59,798 nucleotides of DNA from Verrucomicrobiota bacterium (GTDB taxonomy: Bacteria > Verrucomicrobiota > Lentisphaeria > JABSQK01 > JAJFLO01). A program made the translations under genes and the position numbers. The stretch is taken from positions 1 through 59,798 of the forward strand of contig JAJFLQ010000143.1 in the NCBI GenBank assembly GCA_021772615.1, written 5' to 3'. Below are positions 26,339 through 35,720 of the stretch, piece by piece; position 1 is the stretch's first letter; each line of letters begins with the position of its first letter. A model generated the notes under the pieces. That model was not told the DNA's origin. It saw nothing but the letters and a program-made list of their open reading frames with translations, and made no database searches.

Positions 26339-26887
26339 TTACTGCGAGTCGTCAATCACTTCGATCGCCAATCGCAGTACGTTCGAGTCGATCACCAGGC
26401 CCGCACGTTGAGCGGCCGCTATGTTCACTCTGAATGCGAGATGATCGTCGACGAAGGTCAACGACAAAATACCGCCTGCATTCGCAAATCCGTGTACGTC
26501 GCCAACGGTGAGCACGTGCTCGTCGGCCAGCAGGCGAATCTGCGCCTGCGAAAAACGCTGCATATCGCCGAGGCTGCAAAATAATACGTGGCACGGTTCA
26601 AAATACGACATATCGGGGTACGCCCGAATCTCGACAGAACGGCCGTCAATCCTTTTTCCAGCAAGGGCTTTTAGAGAATCCCTGATCGGGATTTTTCCGA
26701 GCACAGCAATGATGAACGGTGATTTTGCGCCTTCGAGGCGGTCTGCAGGCCAATTAACAAACTTAGCGAATTTGTAAATCAGCGCTGCCTTTGCCTGGTA
26801 TTCTTCCGCAGTTATCCGCTCGGCCGCCCCAACCGGCGTTAGCGCCAGCGCCAGCAAACAGGCAGCAGCAAAATAACCGCACCTCAT
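26339..26887 (-). CDS. YfiR-family periplasmic protein (DUF4154)
   Basis: About 182 residues from ATG 26887, with a signal peptide (MRCGYFAAACLLALALTP, cleaved near VGAAE). ATG 26917 would add ten residues. The family motif is clear: AEEYQAKAALIYKFAKFVNW, then FIIAVLGKIPIRDSLKALAGK and a terminal NIAAAQRAGLVIDSNVLRLA. YfiR of Pseudomonas is a periplasmic repressor of the diguanylate cyclase YfiN. No cyclase gene follows here; the neighbour upstream (about 110 bp) is an outer-membrane protein. Other members partner with TonB-linked sensor systems. Confidence 0.8.
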   Translation of the reverse strand: MRCGYFAAACLLALALTPVGAAERITAEEYQAKAALIYKFAKFVNWPADRLEGAKSPFIIAVLGKIPIRDSLKALAGKRIDGRSVEIRAYPDMSYFEPCHVLFCSLGDMQRFSQAQIRLLADEHVLTVGDVHGFANAGGILSLTFVDDHLAFRVNIAAAQRAGLVIDSNVLRLAIEVIDDSQ

Positions 26888-26996
26888 CGATGGAGTCACG
26901 GCGTATATATGCGTCATGATTTCAACCTTTTGCCGAGTGCGCGCGATACAGATTTCCCACTGGCTTCAACGATGGCGCTACACGAAAGCGGCATGC

Positions 26997-28115
26997 TCAG
27001 AATTTCCAATGCCACGATGCGTTGATACGCCACGCCTCTTTGGGTTGCGGTCCGTTGAGAGATTGATAGATCGGGACGCCACCCTCTATTTCAATACTGT
27101 GATTTGCCAGATTGCGTTGCGGAGCGATTAACTTCACGCCGACCAGTGCGTTCACCTTCTCCCCACCGAATTTATCTGGGTCTGCAACGGCGGCCGGGAA
27201 AAAGCCATGTTCGAAATGCTTGAAGTCCTCATCGATCCCGTCGATACGGTCCCAAAACTGTGCCGCGATCTTTATCGACGGGTGCAGCCATTCCCGCAGC
27301 TCGGTCTGCAGCCAGGCGCTGACGGAAAGCCGATCTCCAAGACTGTAACCACGGTAGTTGCGGCCCAGGCGAATGGTGCCGAGGAGCTGGGCACCAATGT
27401 CCACGAGGCCGCCTTTTCGCCAATACGTCACGCCGGGAGACAAATCCACTGTTCCAGAGCCAAGTTGCATCGTGTACGGCAGTTGGTTGCTCGATCCGGG
27501 CGCAGGTGTATCGTCGGCTTCATTGATTGCGCCGGTTGGTAGACTGATGCCGCCGTTCAGTTTTAGATAGTGCGTGCCGGTTTCTCGAAACATGTATGAG
27601 AAAAAGGCGGAGACGTCGCCCAGCCCTTCCGAACGAATCGTGAATCTCTCAAAATCCGACACGATGCTTTTGTGTTTTGTTGCCTGCACAATGTAGGGTA
27701 TCAACACATTCAGGGACAGCCGTTCGGTAACCGCGGTAGCGAGTTCAATTATGTGCGCCTCCTGATCGATTTCCTGTGTCAGAATGGGAAAATTATCATC
27801 GGTACGCTCTGCGGCGTTCCCATTCCACAGCACCTCGTTACTCGATACGTTTCGGGTACCGTCGCGTTGACCTGAGAATTTGATGTGAATGCGCCGATAA
27901 CCTGCCGACCATTTACGGTTCTGTGACGGTGCGTCGTCGACATCGTCACCGTGGGATTGTTTGATGATGCGAATCCCGAGAATCTGCTCCAGACTCAACT
28001 CGGTCAAGTCCGACGGTGGACTTTGTCCGTACAGGGCACTCAGGCCGCAAATGGATGAGAACAGGACGAACAGGAAGGATTTCAGACTATTAAGATTGCA
28101 GATCATGGCCATCAC
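26997..28115 (-). CDS. Outer-membrane beta-barrel protein with a TonB-receptor-like N-terminus
   Basis: 372 residues. A signal peptide (LKSFLFVLFSSICGLSALYG) is followed by DLTELSLEQILGIRI, a motif seen near the plug of TonB-dependent receptors. The rest is alternating strands typical of outer-membrane barrels (LNVLIPYIVQATK, YLKLNGGISLPTG, VDIGAQLLGTIRLG) and ends in an aromatic residue, WKF, as barrels do. Length and style fit the MetA-pathway/transporter family of small barrels. It is probably cotranscribed with the YfiR-like gene downstream. Substrate unknown. Confidence 0.6.
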   Translation of the reverse strand: MMAMICNLNSLKSFLFVLFSSICGLSALYGQSPPSDLTELSLEQILGIRIIKQSHGDDVDDAPSQNRKWSAGYRRIHIKFSGQRDGTRNVSSNEVLWNGNAAERTDDNFPILTQEIDQEAHIIELATAVTERLSLNVLIPYIVQATKHKSIVSDFERFTIRSEGLGDVSAFFSYMFRETGTHYLKLNGGISLPTGAINEADDTPAPGSSNQLPYTMQLGSGTVDLSPGVTYWRKGGLVDIGAQLLGTIRLGRNYRGYSLGDRLSVSAWLQTELREWLHPSIKIAAQFWDRIDGIDEDFKHFEHGFFPAAVADPDKFGGEKVNALVGVKLIAPQRNLANHSIEIEGGVPIYQSLNGPQPKEAWRINASWHWKF

Positions 28116-28554
28116 TCCCGGTTAACGCGCGTGCGTATTGAATCAAAACAACATGGAAAACGGTCGCTGCGTCTGCTTCAACGGCCGAGATCCGCAAAGC
28201 GATATCGGCTCCATGCTACATACACGCAGGTACCCGACAGACAATGTCGTTGAATTAGGGATTGCGTTGGCGTTCGAATTTCATTTCGTGTTAAAAATTC
28301 TTGACGCGACGACACTGACACGACTGATATTCTGTGTGTTCCAGTTCGCATGAATCACGCCAGTACGCACGCAATGTCGCAGGAATTTCGTTTTCGGTTT
28401 CGCATGACGACACAACGGTCGAGCCGCGGATTCGGACAACAATCCTTGGCGGCGGCAGGCCGACGTTGAAATTCCCCGGCAAGATGAATAGATTAATGTT
28501 GTTGTCTTTTCGTGCATACCGGTTGTCATCAACATCAAGACAGGAGACGCATTA
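28116..28554 (+). other. Intergenic region, no gene seen
   Basis: A 439-bp divergent region. A poor -35/-10 pair (TTGACG at 28301, TGATAT at 28325, 18-bp spacing) could serve the plus-strand gene. No conserved RNA or ORF was recognised. Confidence 0.3.
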
Positions 28555-29074
28555 GTGAAAAAAATTACGATCGTATTCTATGCGGCAATACTCACAGGAA
28601 CATCGTTGATTGCCGGGGAACAACACGATATGAAGCCGTATCAGGGAAGTTCGACCTTCGAGAGTATGAAAGGCTTGGTGGGCACATACGGGTATGATGG
28701 ATATGGGAGAAGAAAAATTGGACTTTACGGTCTTGTATCAGGTCATTGCCGGAGGTAGTGCGATCCTTGAAACCTCATTTCCGGGCACACCGAAAGAGAT
28801 GGTGAGCGTTTACCACGAGAATGACGGGAACGTCGTCATGACGCACTACTGCGTGCTCGGGAATCAACCTGAAATGAAACTGATCGAATCAACCGACAAG
28901 ATGTTCAAGTTTGAATTTACCGACGGAGCCAATATCGATCCCGACAAAAGTATGTTTATGAGCAGTGCTACTTTCACGTTGACCGCAGAAAACGAAATGT
29001 CTCAGGCATGGGGAATGACTAGCGAGGGCAAAGAAGCGCAAAAAACTGTTCACGCGCTTAAGCGAAGCAGATAA
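28555..29074 (+). pseudogene. Secreted conserved protein broken by a frameshift
   Basis: Two overlapping frames together make one protein. The first (GTG 28555, CAGGAGA site) gives a signal peptide, MKKITIVFYAAILTGTSLIA, and then GSSTFESMKGLVGTY. The second, from about 28694, continues MMDMGEEKLDFTVLYQVIAG, GGSAILETSFPGTPKEMV, MTHYCVLGNQPEM and ends ALKRSR. The pieces join naturally after LVGTY (expected LVGTYEG-type), with the frames offset by +1 near 28690, so one or two bases appear lost or gained. I recall this as a conserved secreted hypothetical family of unknown function. A sequencing error or programmed frameshift is possible. Confidence 0.7.
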
Positions 29075-29442
29075 CGTCGGATGGCTGGTTATTGCGGGTG
29101 TGGCGTTTTCCTGTGGATACCATTTTCAAGCCCGGTCATTTTCAACGTCACTAAATTCGGGAAGGGTGCAGCCATCCGCAGCCGTAGCCATGCACCGATA
29201 CTTTCCCGCAACCGAACATCGAACGAGGTCGAGAATATCCGGACACGCGTCGGCACAAGCTCCCGCGGTGAAGCGTGTGCGATTTTTGAACCTCATCGCT
29301 ACCGTTTAACGCCACCTTGCCTGGAACTATACGCCGTCTTGCGGTGTCCAGCGAATATATGCTGACTTGCACCTCAGCAGTCCCCCACCATTCTGTCGCG
29401 ATCTCGCAGTCGCACAACGCTACCTGTTCGTTTAACGATGAG
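29075..29442 (+). other. Intergenic region upstream of the giant secreted protein
   Basis: 368 bp. An in-frame TTG at 29317 would extend the giant protein by 42 residues that do not look conserved and precede its signal peptide. No promoter or RNA was recognised. Confidence 0.3.
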
Positions 29443-32400
29443 ATGCAATTGACAATACGATCACATACACGACGTCATACCACGATTTCAGTGCACGTGC
29501 TGCTGCCTCTCCTGCTGACCTTCGCCGCAGTGGCCACACTGCGTGCACGCGCCGAGGACGACCAGACGGATGCGGGTGTCCGCGGGTCGGTACTTGTCAC
29601 ACGATACCTCGAGCCCGACCTCGATTTAACGTCAGTTGCGATCGCGCCTGACCACGAAGTAGACATCTCTGCTGTCGGCCCGGCCCGGCAGCGGCTTGTG
29701 GTCAGGCCACTCAAGAGCAATACCGCGTTCTCGGACACGACGCTGTTCCGCGCCGGCGCGACAACCGAGGCGATGGTGTACGGGCCGCATATCCCGCCGG
29801 GTACATACACGCTGGCCACGCGCGACAACGATCATGTCGGCGCCACGTCGGACGCCGTCACGGTCGAGTTTATTCGTAATCGCGTCAAACGCAGTGTGCA
29901 CGATCTGGTAGGGAATAGTATCGACGGGTCGGGCCTGGGTGGTTCTGCCATTCCGGATATGACATATATCTGGCGTCGTGCAACGGGTGAATCAGGAACG
30001 GGTTGCGTCGTGATCACACCACACAGACACAAAGAAGTCACGTCCAGAACGTTGGCGACGATTGGCGGCAGCTTTCAACCCGAGGCCATTTTCGAATGGT
30101 CGAAAAAATGCGCCGGGATCTTCACGGCGCCGGCAACAACCAATGTCGTCATTATCCGACCGGAGCAGACAATGTCGGGTCGTAACGGACTCACTTTTCA
30201 TGCCGGCGCCACGACATCATTTGTGGCTGACGGAGATACGATTCCCGACCATGCCTACAAGCTGGCCGTCGCTGAAAACGGCGACATTGTCGGCAAAGCA
30301 AACGGTACGGAACTGCGCCTGACACGGGAAGCAGTCGGAAGCAGATACCACGCCGCATCCTCGCGAACGATCATTCGTTATGATTGGCGTACGGGCGACG
30401 GCAATGCAGGACGCGGTCGTCTCCGTCCCCTGCCGCCGCAACCTGGTACGATTACGCTGCGCGTCGGCGAACCCACAATACTGACCGTTGATGTCGCACG
30501 TGACATGGACGACGGTTGTGAATACCGGTGGCAGTCCGAAGCAGGGGCGGTCATCGGAAGCGGCCGCCGTGTGAATTTCATACCGACGGTCGCCGGCATC
30601 GCCACGGTGCAGTTCGCCGCTTACCGCGATGGTGCGCGGGTCAGTACTTTCCATTTTCGTTTGCCGGTGACGCCGCCGCGCGAACGCATCGTATTTGATG
30701 ACGTGCGGCATATGTCCGATCGGCTGATCGTCAAGGGACATGTCGAGAACCTTGCGAACATCGCGGACTACCGCATTGCAGCCTACCGGCATTCTGATCT
30801 GTATTATGCGATTCCCGGTAAACACATCTTCTCGATGGATCAAAACGGACATTTCGCGTTCGTCGCGGAGACCAAGCCGGATGCTGACCGTCTCGTAGTC
30901 ATGCTGATCCACAAGCACCTTGATCCCGACGACGAATCCCATTGTTTTACGGTCCGCAACGGCACAAGAACGCATGGTGCTTGCACGGGCGTTTACGATC
31001 AGTTCTATAACACCAAGGCCAGACTTCCGTTTTCGGTAAACGGCGACGACGTCCTCGCGTTCGAAACCTACCATTTCCTCGGTTCCGAACGGCATCCAGA
31101 TCCCCAGATGCAGTATCTTCTCAACCGGTTCTGTAAGGTGCAGGTGCAGTTCAAAAACACATCGCCGACCGTTATCGGAGCGATTCCGGATCCGGACGCA
31201 CCGCCGAATGCCCGACTTATCCGAAGCTACAATAACCATGATCAGGTCTATCTCTATGACCAGGCCCTTGCCATATTGGCGTTTGCGCATGCCGGCGAGC
31301 AGGCCGCCGCCCGACGCATTCTCGACGCGCTGTCCTACCTGCAGCTGAAAGCAGAGGACAATCCCGAGAATCCACGACGCGATGGTTCCTGGTATTTCTC
31401 GCATCTGCCTGACGGTAAATGCATTTATCCCGACTCACCGTCGTGGCACGAGCGCGAACAAGGAGTCTGGGACCGTCACGGTTACGACGACCGCAGAGTC
31501 ACCGGTGCCATTGCCTGGACGGCCATGGCAATAAACGCCTACCATATGCGCTATCCGGAGGAATTCGCCGATACCGCCTACGGGGACATGCACGATCGCG
31601 TAATGCGCTATCTCGCTCGATTGCAAACGGATGTTGATTTTGCAGGCATCCGGTCGCGACCCGTTCGCTTTCAGGACAATGACCGCAAGATTACCGGGTG
31701 GAACGAGGCGGAGACGTTTTCGATCGAGCACAATCTGGACACGTACTCGGCATTCCGCATCTACGCAGACCTCACAGCTGACGCGAAATACGCGCTTCGA
31801 GCCGCCGAAGTGCTGCGCTTTATCGAAAGCATGTGGATCGGCGAAAATCAGGGGTTCTATGTCGGATTCGGCAACGACGGGGCGGAACCGAATGCCGGTG
31901 AGATTTTTATGGACCCGCAGAGCTGGGGCCTGCTAAGTGTGGGCCATCGGCGGGAGTTACTGCAACGCTACAAGACAGGCTTGAAGCGAATCTACGAGCA
32001 ATTCTTCGAGCCCGCAGGATTCGTGTCGTTAAACAGCTTTAAGCCGGCGGATCCAGCGACGTTTGCAAATGGCGGATTCTGCGGTTTTGTCGATTATTTT
32101 CCCGCCGGTCTCGACATTACAGATACGGCCCGCCAGTACGCGTGGACGGAGGGAACGCTGGGCGTGATACTGGCGATGCAGCTCGTGGCCGAAAATGGTG
32201 GAGAACCCGAGACGTTTCGCCGCTACGGCGTCACGTACAGCGCCGACGATCTGCTGGAATCGATGAACCGGTTGCAGGACGCCGATGGCGGCGTACCCTA
32301 CGCGACATGGAACGCAATCCCGGATGATTTCAGCCACGAGCCGTGTATCGCGGGCACCGCGTGGCTGTACTTCGCCAACCACAGATTCAATCCCTTCGCC

Positions 32401-35400
32401 CCACGTTATACGACCTCGCCGGTGTTCGAATTAGTCGTGGACAATTTCGACACCGGCAAGATCAGGGGCAAATCCTTCGAACGTCAGACCACTCTGGCGC
32501 AGAGCCGAGACCGAAGCGATATTTACCACGGGGTATCGGTTGCACGACCCGATTTTGCAATCATGTCAAAGGAACCGAGCGACGCTGATGGCGGCAGTGG
32601 ATTGATGTTGAAACTTGACTATGAGGTCACGTCAAACGGATGGGCGGCTTATTATAGTCTCCTCGGCGATGCGGATATTACGCCCTATGATGCTTTACGA
32701 TTCCTCGTCCGCGGAGCCGGCGGCGGCGAGAATTTTGATATCGGGTTCCGTGACAGTGGCATGCAGCGGCAAAAGCACGATGCCGTCTCGGTAGGGCCGG
32801 TGTCGTTATTCCTGCAAGATGGCGTTAAAACCACCTGGCAGGAAGTGCTGATTCCGCTGTGTCTTCTTGATGCCGGACCGGCCGGACATCTCGACAAGGA
32901 GCGCATGGGCAGCCTGGTATTCCAGTTTCGCGACGCCGAGGCCGGAACGATTTACGTGGACGATATTTCCTTTGTCAATCTTCCGGAGGTCCCTCACGGC
33001 TATCTCTGTGACCTGCCGCAGACGCGCCGGATACCGGTAGCAGCCGCACTTACGCCGCTGCGAGATACGGCGCATCCGCCACTTGAGGTCGTAAGCAGAT
33101 TTCCATCGTTTCCCTCTGGCCAGGAAAAGACCGCGGCCGGACGCGGCACCTTCGGCGTTTTCAAGTTCGGCAAGATCGAAGCCTGGGAGCGCCCTCGCGG
33201 CACATACGAAACATGGTTCGATCCAAACGCCGACACGATCGCAAACGACCCGGCGTTCGCCGAACGCCTTCGTCCCGCGGTCGCCGACACGAAGTCGACG
33301 CGCGTGGATTATTTGAACAAACATCCCGAAAAGGCCGCCGACGGTGGGCAACCTCCGACGGCAGAAAACTTTGTCGGCGTCTACAGCTATCTGTTGGCGG
33401 ACCTCAGCGAGTACAATACGATGACATTTCTTGTCAAGGGTAAGGAGGGCGGCGAAAATTTCATTATCGGAGTGGCGGACGCTGTTGCCAACGAACAACT
33501 GACCAACATTCCGGCAGGAACAATCTACCGCTACCTTGAGACCGGAATTACGACAGACTGGCAAGTGGTAAAGATACCGCTCGCTGACTTTACAGGTGTG
33601 GATCTCCGTTGCATTGTCTCTCTCACATTCGACTTCAAGGAACCGGGCGGCGGTACGATCTGGGTTGATGAACTGGCGTTTACAACGGACGACCTCGTCA
33701 ACCGCGAGCAACAGATCATGAACCGAGGATTTCTCCTCGTCGACGATTTCAACTACGGAAGTCTCAATAATGTCGGCACCACAGGAGCGGTGTTCAGCGA
33801 GGCGCCGGCAATGTGCTCGGCTGAGCGTATAGGCGCCGTCGCAACGACTTCTACGCCGTCATTGCCGTCAAAATATCTCGCGCTGCGCTTCGACAGCCGC
33901 GAGCCCGGCTGGTGTGGTTATTACACCATGCTCAACAGAGCGGGCGGTGCGTATTTTGACATGTCCGGTTTCGGCGCTTTGTCGTTCGCGATTAGGGGCG
34001 GGAGCGGCAACGAAAACCTCGACGTGAAGCTCGCGGACAAGCACCGGCAACAATACGGTAATCCAGGCAACGCCGGCCCGATCGCAACGTATCTTCCCGG
34101 CGGCGTAACGACTTCCTGGCAGACCGTCACGATCCCCCTGACGGCTTTCGGACCGCTGGACCTCACGGAGACCGGCACATTGACAATGCAGTTCGCGCCA
34201 TCGACCACGGGGACCGTCTACGTCGACGATATCCGGCTTCTTGTCACGGCGCCCCCACCCCCTGAGCCTGCCGCAATGGAAACCGCCGTCTCTGCCAAGC
34301 CCGAGGTCGATCCGCCGCCCGTAATGGAAACGGTGCCGGCCGTGGCGGACCAAAGCGCTGTGACCGGACCAGCTCCGACGGCCATTACCAAGGGACAGCT
34401 CTACGTCGATACCTTCGAAATGGGCGACCGCAACCTGCTCGGCGGCACCTCTGCGGTCACAACATGGGCGCCGTCGAACTGCAGCGTCGCTCGAATTCAG
34501 GATACGCAGAGGGACAAGGGCGAAACAGTACTACAATTAGAGTATACCAAAGCCGATAGCGGTTGGTGTGGGTACTTCAGTATCTTGAGTGAAGATCGGG
34601 ATGTGTATGCGGACATTTCCGCATACGACGCGTTAGCGTTCCGAGTGCGCGGTAAGCGGGGTGATGAAGATTTTGAGATCAAACTTGCGGATCGACAGTG
34701 GCGCGACGTCGGCAACCCGAATTCCGCCGGACAGGTTGGCGATTACTTGGCGGAAGGCATGACGCGCGACTGGCAGGATGTCGTGATCCCACTGGTCCGA
34801 TTCGGCCCATTAGATTTATCCGAGATCAGTTCGTTTTCAATCAACTTCAACAAGCTGGGGGCCGGCACCGTCTACATTGACGACATACGCTTTGTTACGT
34901 CGCCGTCAGTGGTGAATGGAGGCGTTGATTCGTTGCCATCAGTGACTGTCACGACAGTTGTAAAGACCGCCCAAGCGCGTCATGCGCTGGTGCTCGATGA
35001 CTTCGAAACGGCCGGGTTCAATCGTCAGGGCGGATTGGCAACCGTGTTCAACAAGGCGCCATCCGAGTGCCTCGCGACGATCGCTGCCGATGCCGGAGAT
35101 CCGGAACGGGGACAGGTGCTGCAGCTCGACTACAACAAAGAGCAGGACGGGTATTGCGGATTTTACAGCCGACTCACATCGTCGTACGCAAGTTACTATG
35201 ACCTCTCGGATTTCGATTATGTCGTTTTCGACATAAAAGGCACGCGCGCAGGCGGCGATATCGAGGTGAAAATGGCGGATCTCAAGTGGGACGAGACAGG
35301 CAACCCTGATTCAGCAGGCCGAATCAACGATTTCCTGGAAAACGGCTTGACCCAAGACTGGCAGCGGGTTCGAATTCCTCTTGAAAAATTCGGGATGCTG

Positions 35401-35511
35401 GACCGCAAAAAGATGTGCTCACTCTCCTTTGTAATCAGCGACGTTGGCAGCGGCCGAATATTTCTCGACAATATCGCTTTCCTAACATCCGTGCCGGATA
35501 ATCCGATGTAA
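29443..35511 (+). CDS. Giant secreted protein: helical toroid domain plus five jelly-roll-like repeats
   Basis: 2022 residues from ATG 29443, chosen because it places a signal peptide first (VHVLLPLLLTFAAVATLRA). Residues ~40-590 are beta-rich, possibly Ig-like. Residues ~600-975 look like a six-hairpin (alpha/alpha) toroid as in glycoside hydrolases (VYLYDQALAILAFAHAGEQA; AWTAMAINAYHM). Five repeats follow, at about 998-1180, 1200-1410, 1429-1600, 1652-1820 and 1847-2010; each has a W/Y-rich segment (GWCGYYTML, GYCGFYSRL), DW-Q-V-IPL (TTSWQTVTIPLTAF, TRDWQDVVIPLVRF) and a G-hyd-DD terminal strand (GTVYVDDIRL, GTVYIDDIRF). They resemble CBM11/CIA30-type carbohydrate-binding folds. A Pro-rich linker separates repeats three and four. 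Function: likely polysaccharide binding or processing. Confidence 0.7.
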   Translation: MQLTIRSHTRRHTTISVHVLLPLLLTFAAVATLRARAEDDQTDAGVRGSVLVTRYLEPDLDLTSVAIAPDHEVDISAVGPARQRLVVRPLKSNTAFSDTTLFRAGATTEAMVYGPHIPPGTYTLATRDNDHVGATSDAVTVEFIRNRVKRSVHDLVGNSIDGSGLGGSAIPDMTYIWRRATGESGTGCVVITPHRHKEVTSRTLATIGGSFQPEAIFEWSKKCAGIFTAPATTNVVIIRPEQTMSGRNGLTFHAGATTSFVADGDTIPDHAYKLAVAENGDIVGKANGTELRLTREAVGSRYHAASSRTIIRYDWRTGDGNAGRGRLRPLPPQPGTITLRVGEPTILTVDVARDMDDGCEYRWQSEAGAVIGSGRRVNFIPTVAGIATVQFAAYRDGARVSTFHFRLPVTPPRERIVFDDVRHMSDRLIVKGHVENLANIADYRIAAYRHSDLYYAIPGKHIFSMDQNGHFAFVAETKPDADRLVVMLIHKHLDPDDESHCFTVRNGTRTHGACTGVYDQFYNTKARLPFSVNGDDVLAFETYHFLGSERHPDPQMQYLLNRFCKVQVQFKNTSPTVIGAIPDPDAPPNARLIRSYNNHDQVYLYDQALAILAFAHAGEQAAARRILDALSYLQLKAEDNPENPRRDGSWYFSHLPDGKCIYPDSPSWHEREQGVWDRHGYDDRRVTGAIAWTAMAINAYHMRYPEEFADTAYGDMHDRVMRYLARLQTDVDFAGIRSRPVRFQDNDRKITGWNEAETFSIEHNLDTYSAFRIYADLTADAKYALRAAEVLRFIESMWIGENQGFYVGFGNDGAEPNAGEIFMDPQSWGLLSVGHRRELLQRYKTGLKRIYEQFFEPAGFVSLNSFKPADPATFANGGFCGFVDYFPAGLDITDTARQYAWTEGTLGVILAMQLVAENGGEPETFRRYGVTYSADDLLESMNRLQDADGGVPYATWNAIPDDFSHEPCIAGTAWLYFANHRFNPFAPRYTTSPVFELVVDNFDTGKIRGKSFERQTTLAQSRDRSDIYHGVSVARPDFAIMSKEPSDADGGSGLMLKLDYEVTSNGWAAYYSLLGDADITPYDALRFLVRGAGGGENFDIGFRDSGMQRQKHDAVSVGPVSLFLQDGVKTTWQEVLIPLCLLDAGPAGHLDKERMGSLVFQFRDAEAGTIYVDDISFVNLPEVPHGYLCDLPQTRRIPVAAALTPLRDTAHPPLEVVSRFPSFPSGQEKTAAGRGTFGVFKFGKIEAWERPRGTYETWFDPNADTIANDPAFAERLRPAVADTKSTRVDYLNKHPEKAADGGQPPTAENFVGVYSYLLADLSEYNTMTFLVKGKEGGENFIIGVADAVANEQLTNIPAGTIYRYLETGITTDWQVVKIPLADFTGVDLRCIVSLTFDFKEPGGGTIWVDELAFTTDDLVNREQQIMNRGFLLVDDFNYGSLNNVGTTGAVFSEAPAMCSAERIGAVATTSTPSLPSKYLALRFDSREPGWCGYYTMLNRAGGAYFDMSGFGALSFAIRGGSGNENLDVKLADKHRQQYGNPGNAGPIATYLPGGVTTSWQTVTIPLTAFGPLDLTETGTLTMQFAPSTTGTVYVDDIRLLVTAPPPPEPAAMETAVSAKPEVDPPPVMETVPAVADQSAVTGPAPTAITKGQLYVDTFEMGDRNLLGGTSAVTTWAPSNCSVARIQDTQRDKGETVLQLEYTKADSGWCGYFSILSEDRDVYADISAYDALAFRVRGKRGDEDFEIKLADRQWRDVGNPNSAGQVGDYLAEGMTRDWQDVVIPLVRFGPLDLSEISSFSINFNKLGAGTVYIDDIRFVTSPSVVNGGVDSLPSVTVTTVVKTAQARHALVLDDFETAGFNRQGGLATVFNKAPSECLATIAADAGDPERGQVLQLDYNKEQDGYCGFYSRLTSSYASYYDLSDFDYVVFDIKGTRAGGDIEVKMADLKWDETGNPDSAGRINDFLENGLTQDWQRVRIPLEKFGMLDRKKMCSLSFVISDVGSGRIFLDNIAFLTSVPDNPM

Positions 35512-35596
35512 GCCGCCAAGGTGCTGCCGCCAGAGCTTTGGTGAAACGTGGAAGCCTGCGGCCTTTGACCCGTGTTACTAAGTCTCTGTCGAACGC

Positions 35597-35655
35597 CGAA
35601 CAAGAAATGTTGAATTATGAAGTTCATCCCTTCCAAATTCAGGATTTCTTGTTCG
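35597..35655. repeat. Imperfect 21-bp inverted repeat (dispersed palindrome type)
   Basis: Left arm 35597-35617 begins CGAACAAGAAAT; right arm 35635-35655 ends ATTTCTTGTTCG. The arms match at 18 of 21 positions around a 17-bp loop. It lies between the giant-protein gene and the convergent cyclase gene. It could serve as a bidirectional terminator or be one copy of a dispersed repeat. Confidence 0.6.
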
Positions 35656-35720
35656 ATATTCCGCGGTTTTCTTGCTTGTTTCCTCAACCCCGTGACATCG
35701 GATCTTTGGTCCCGGATTCT

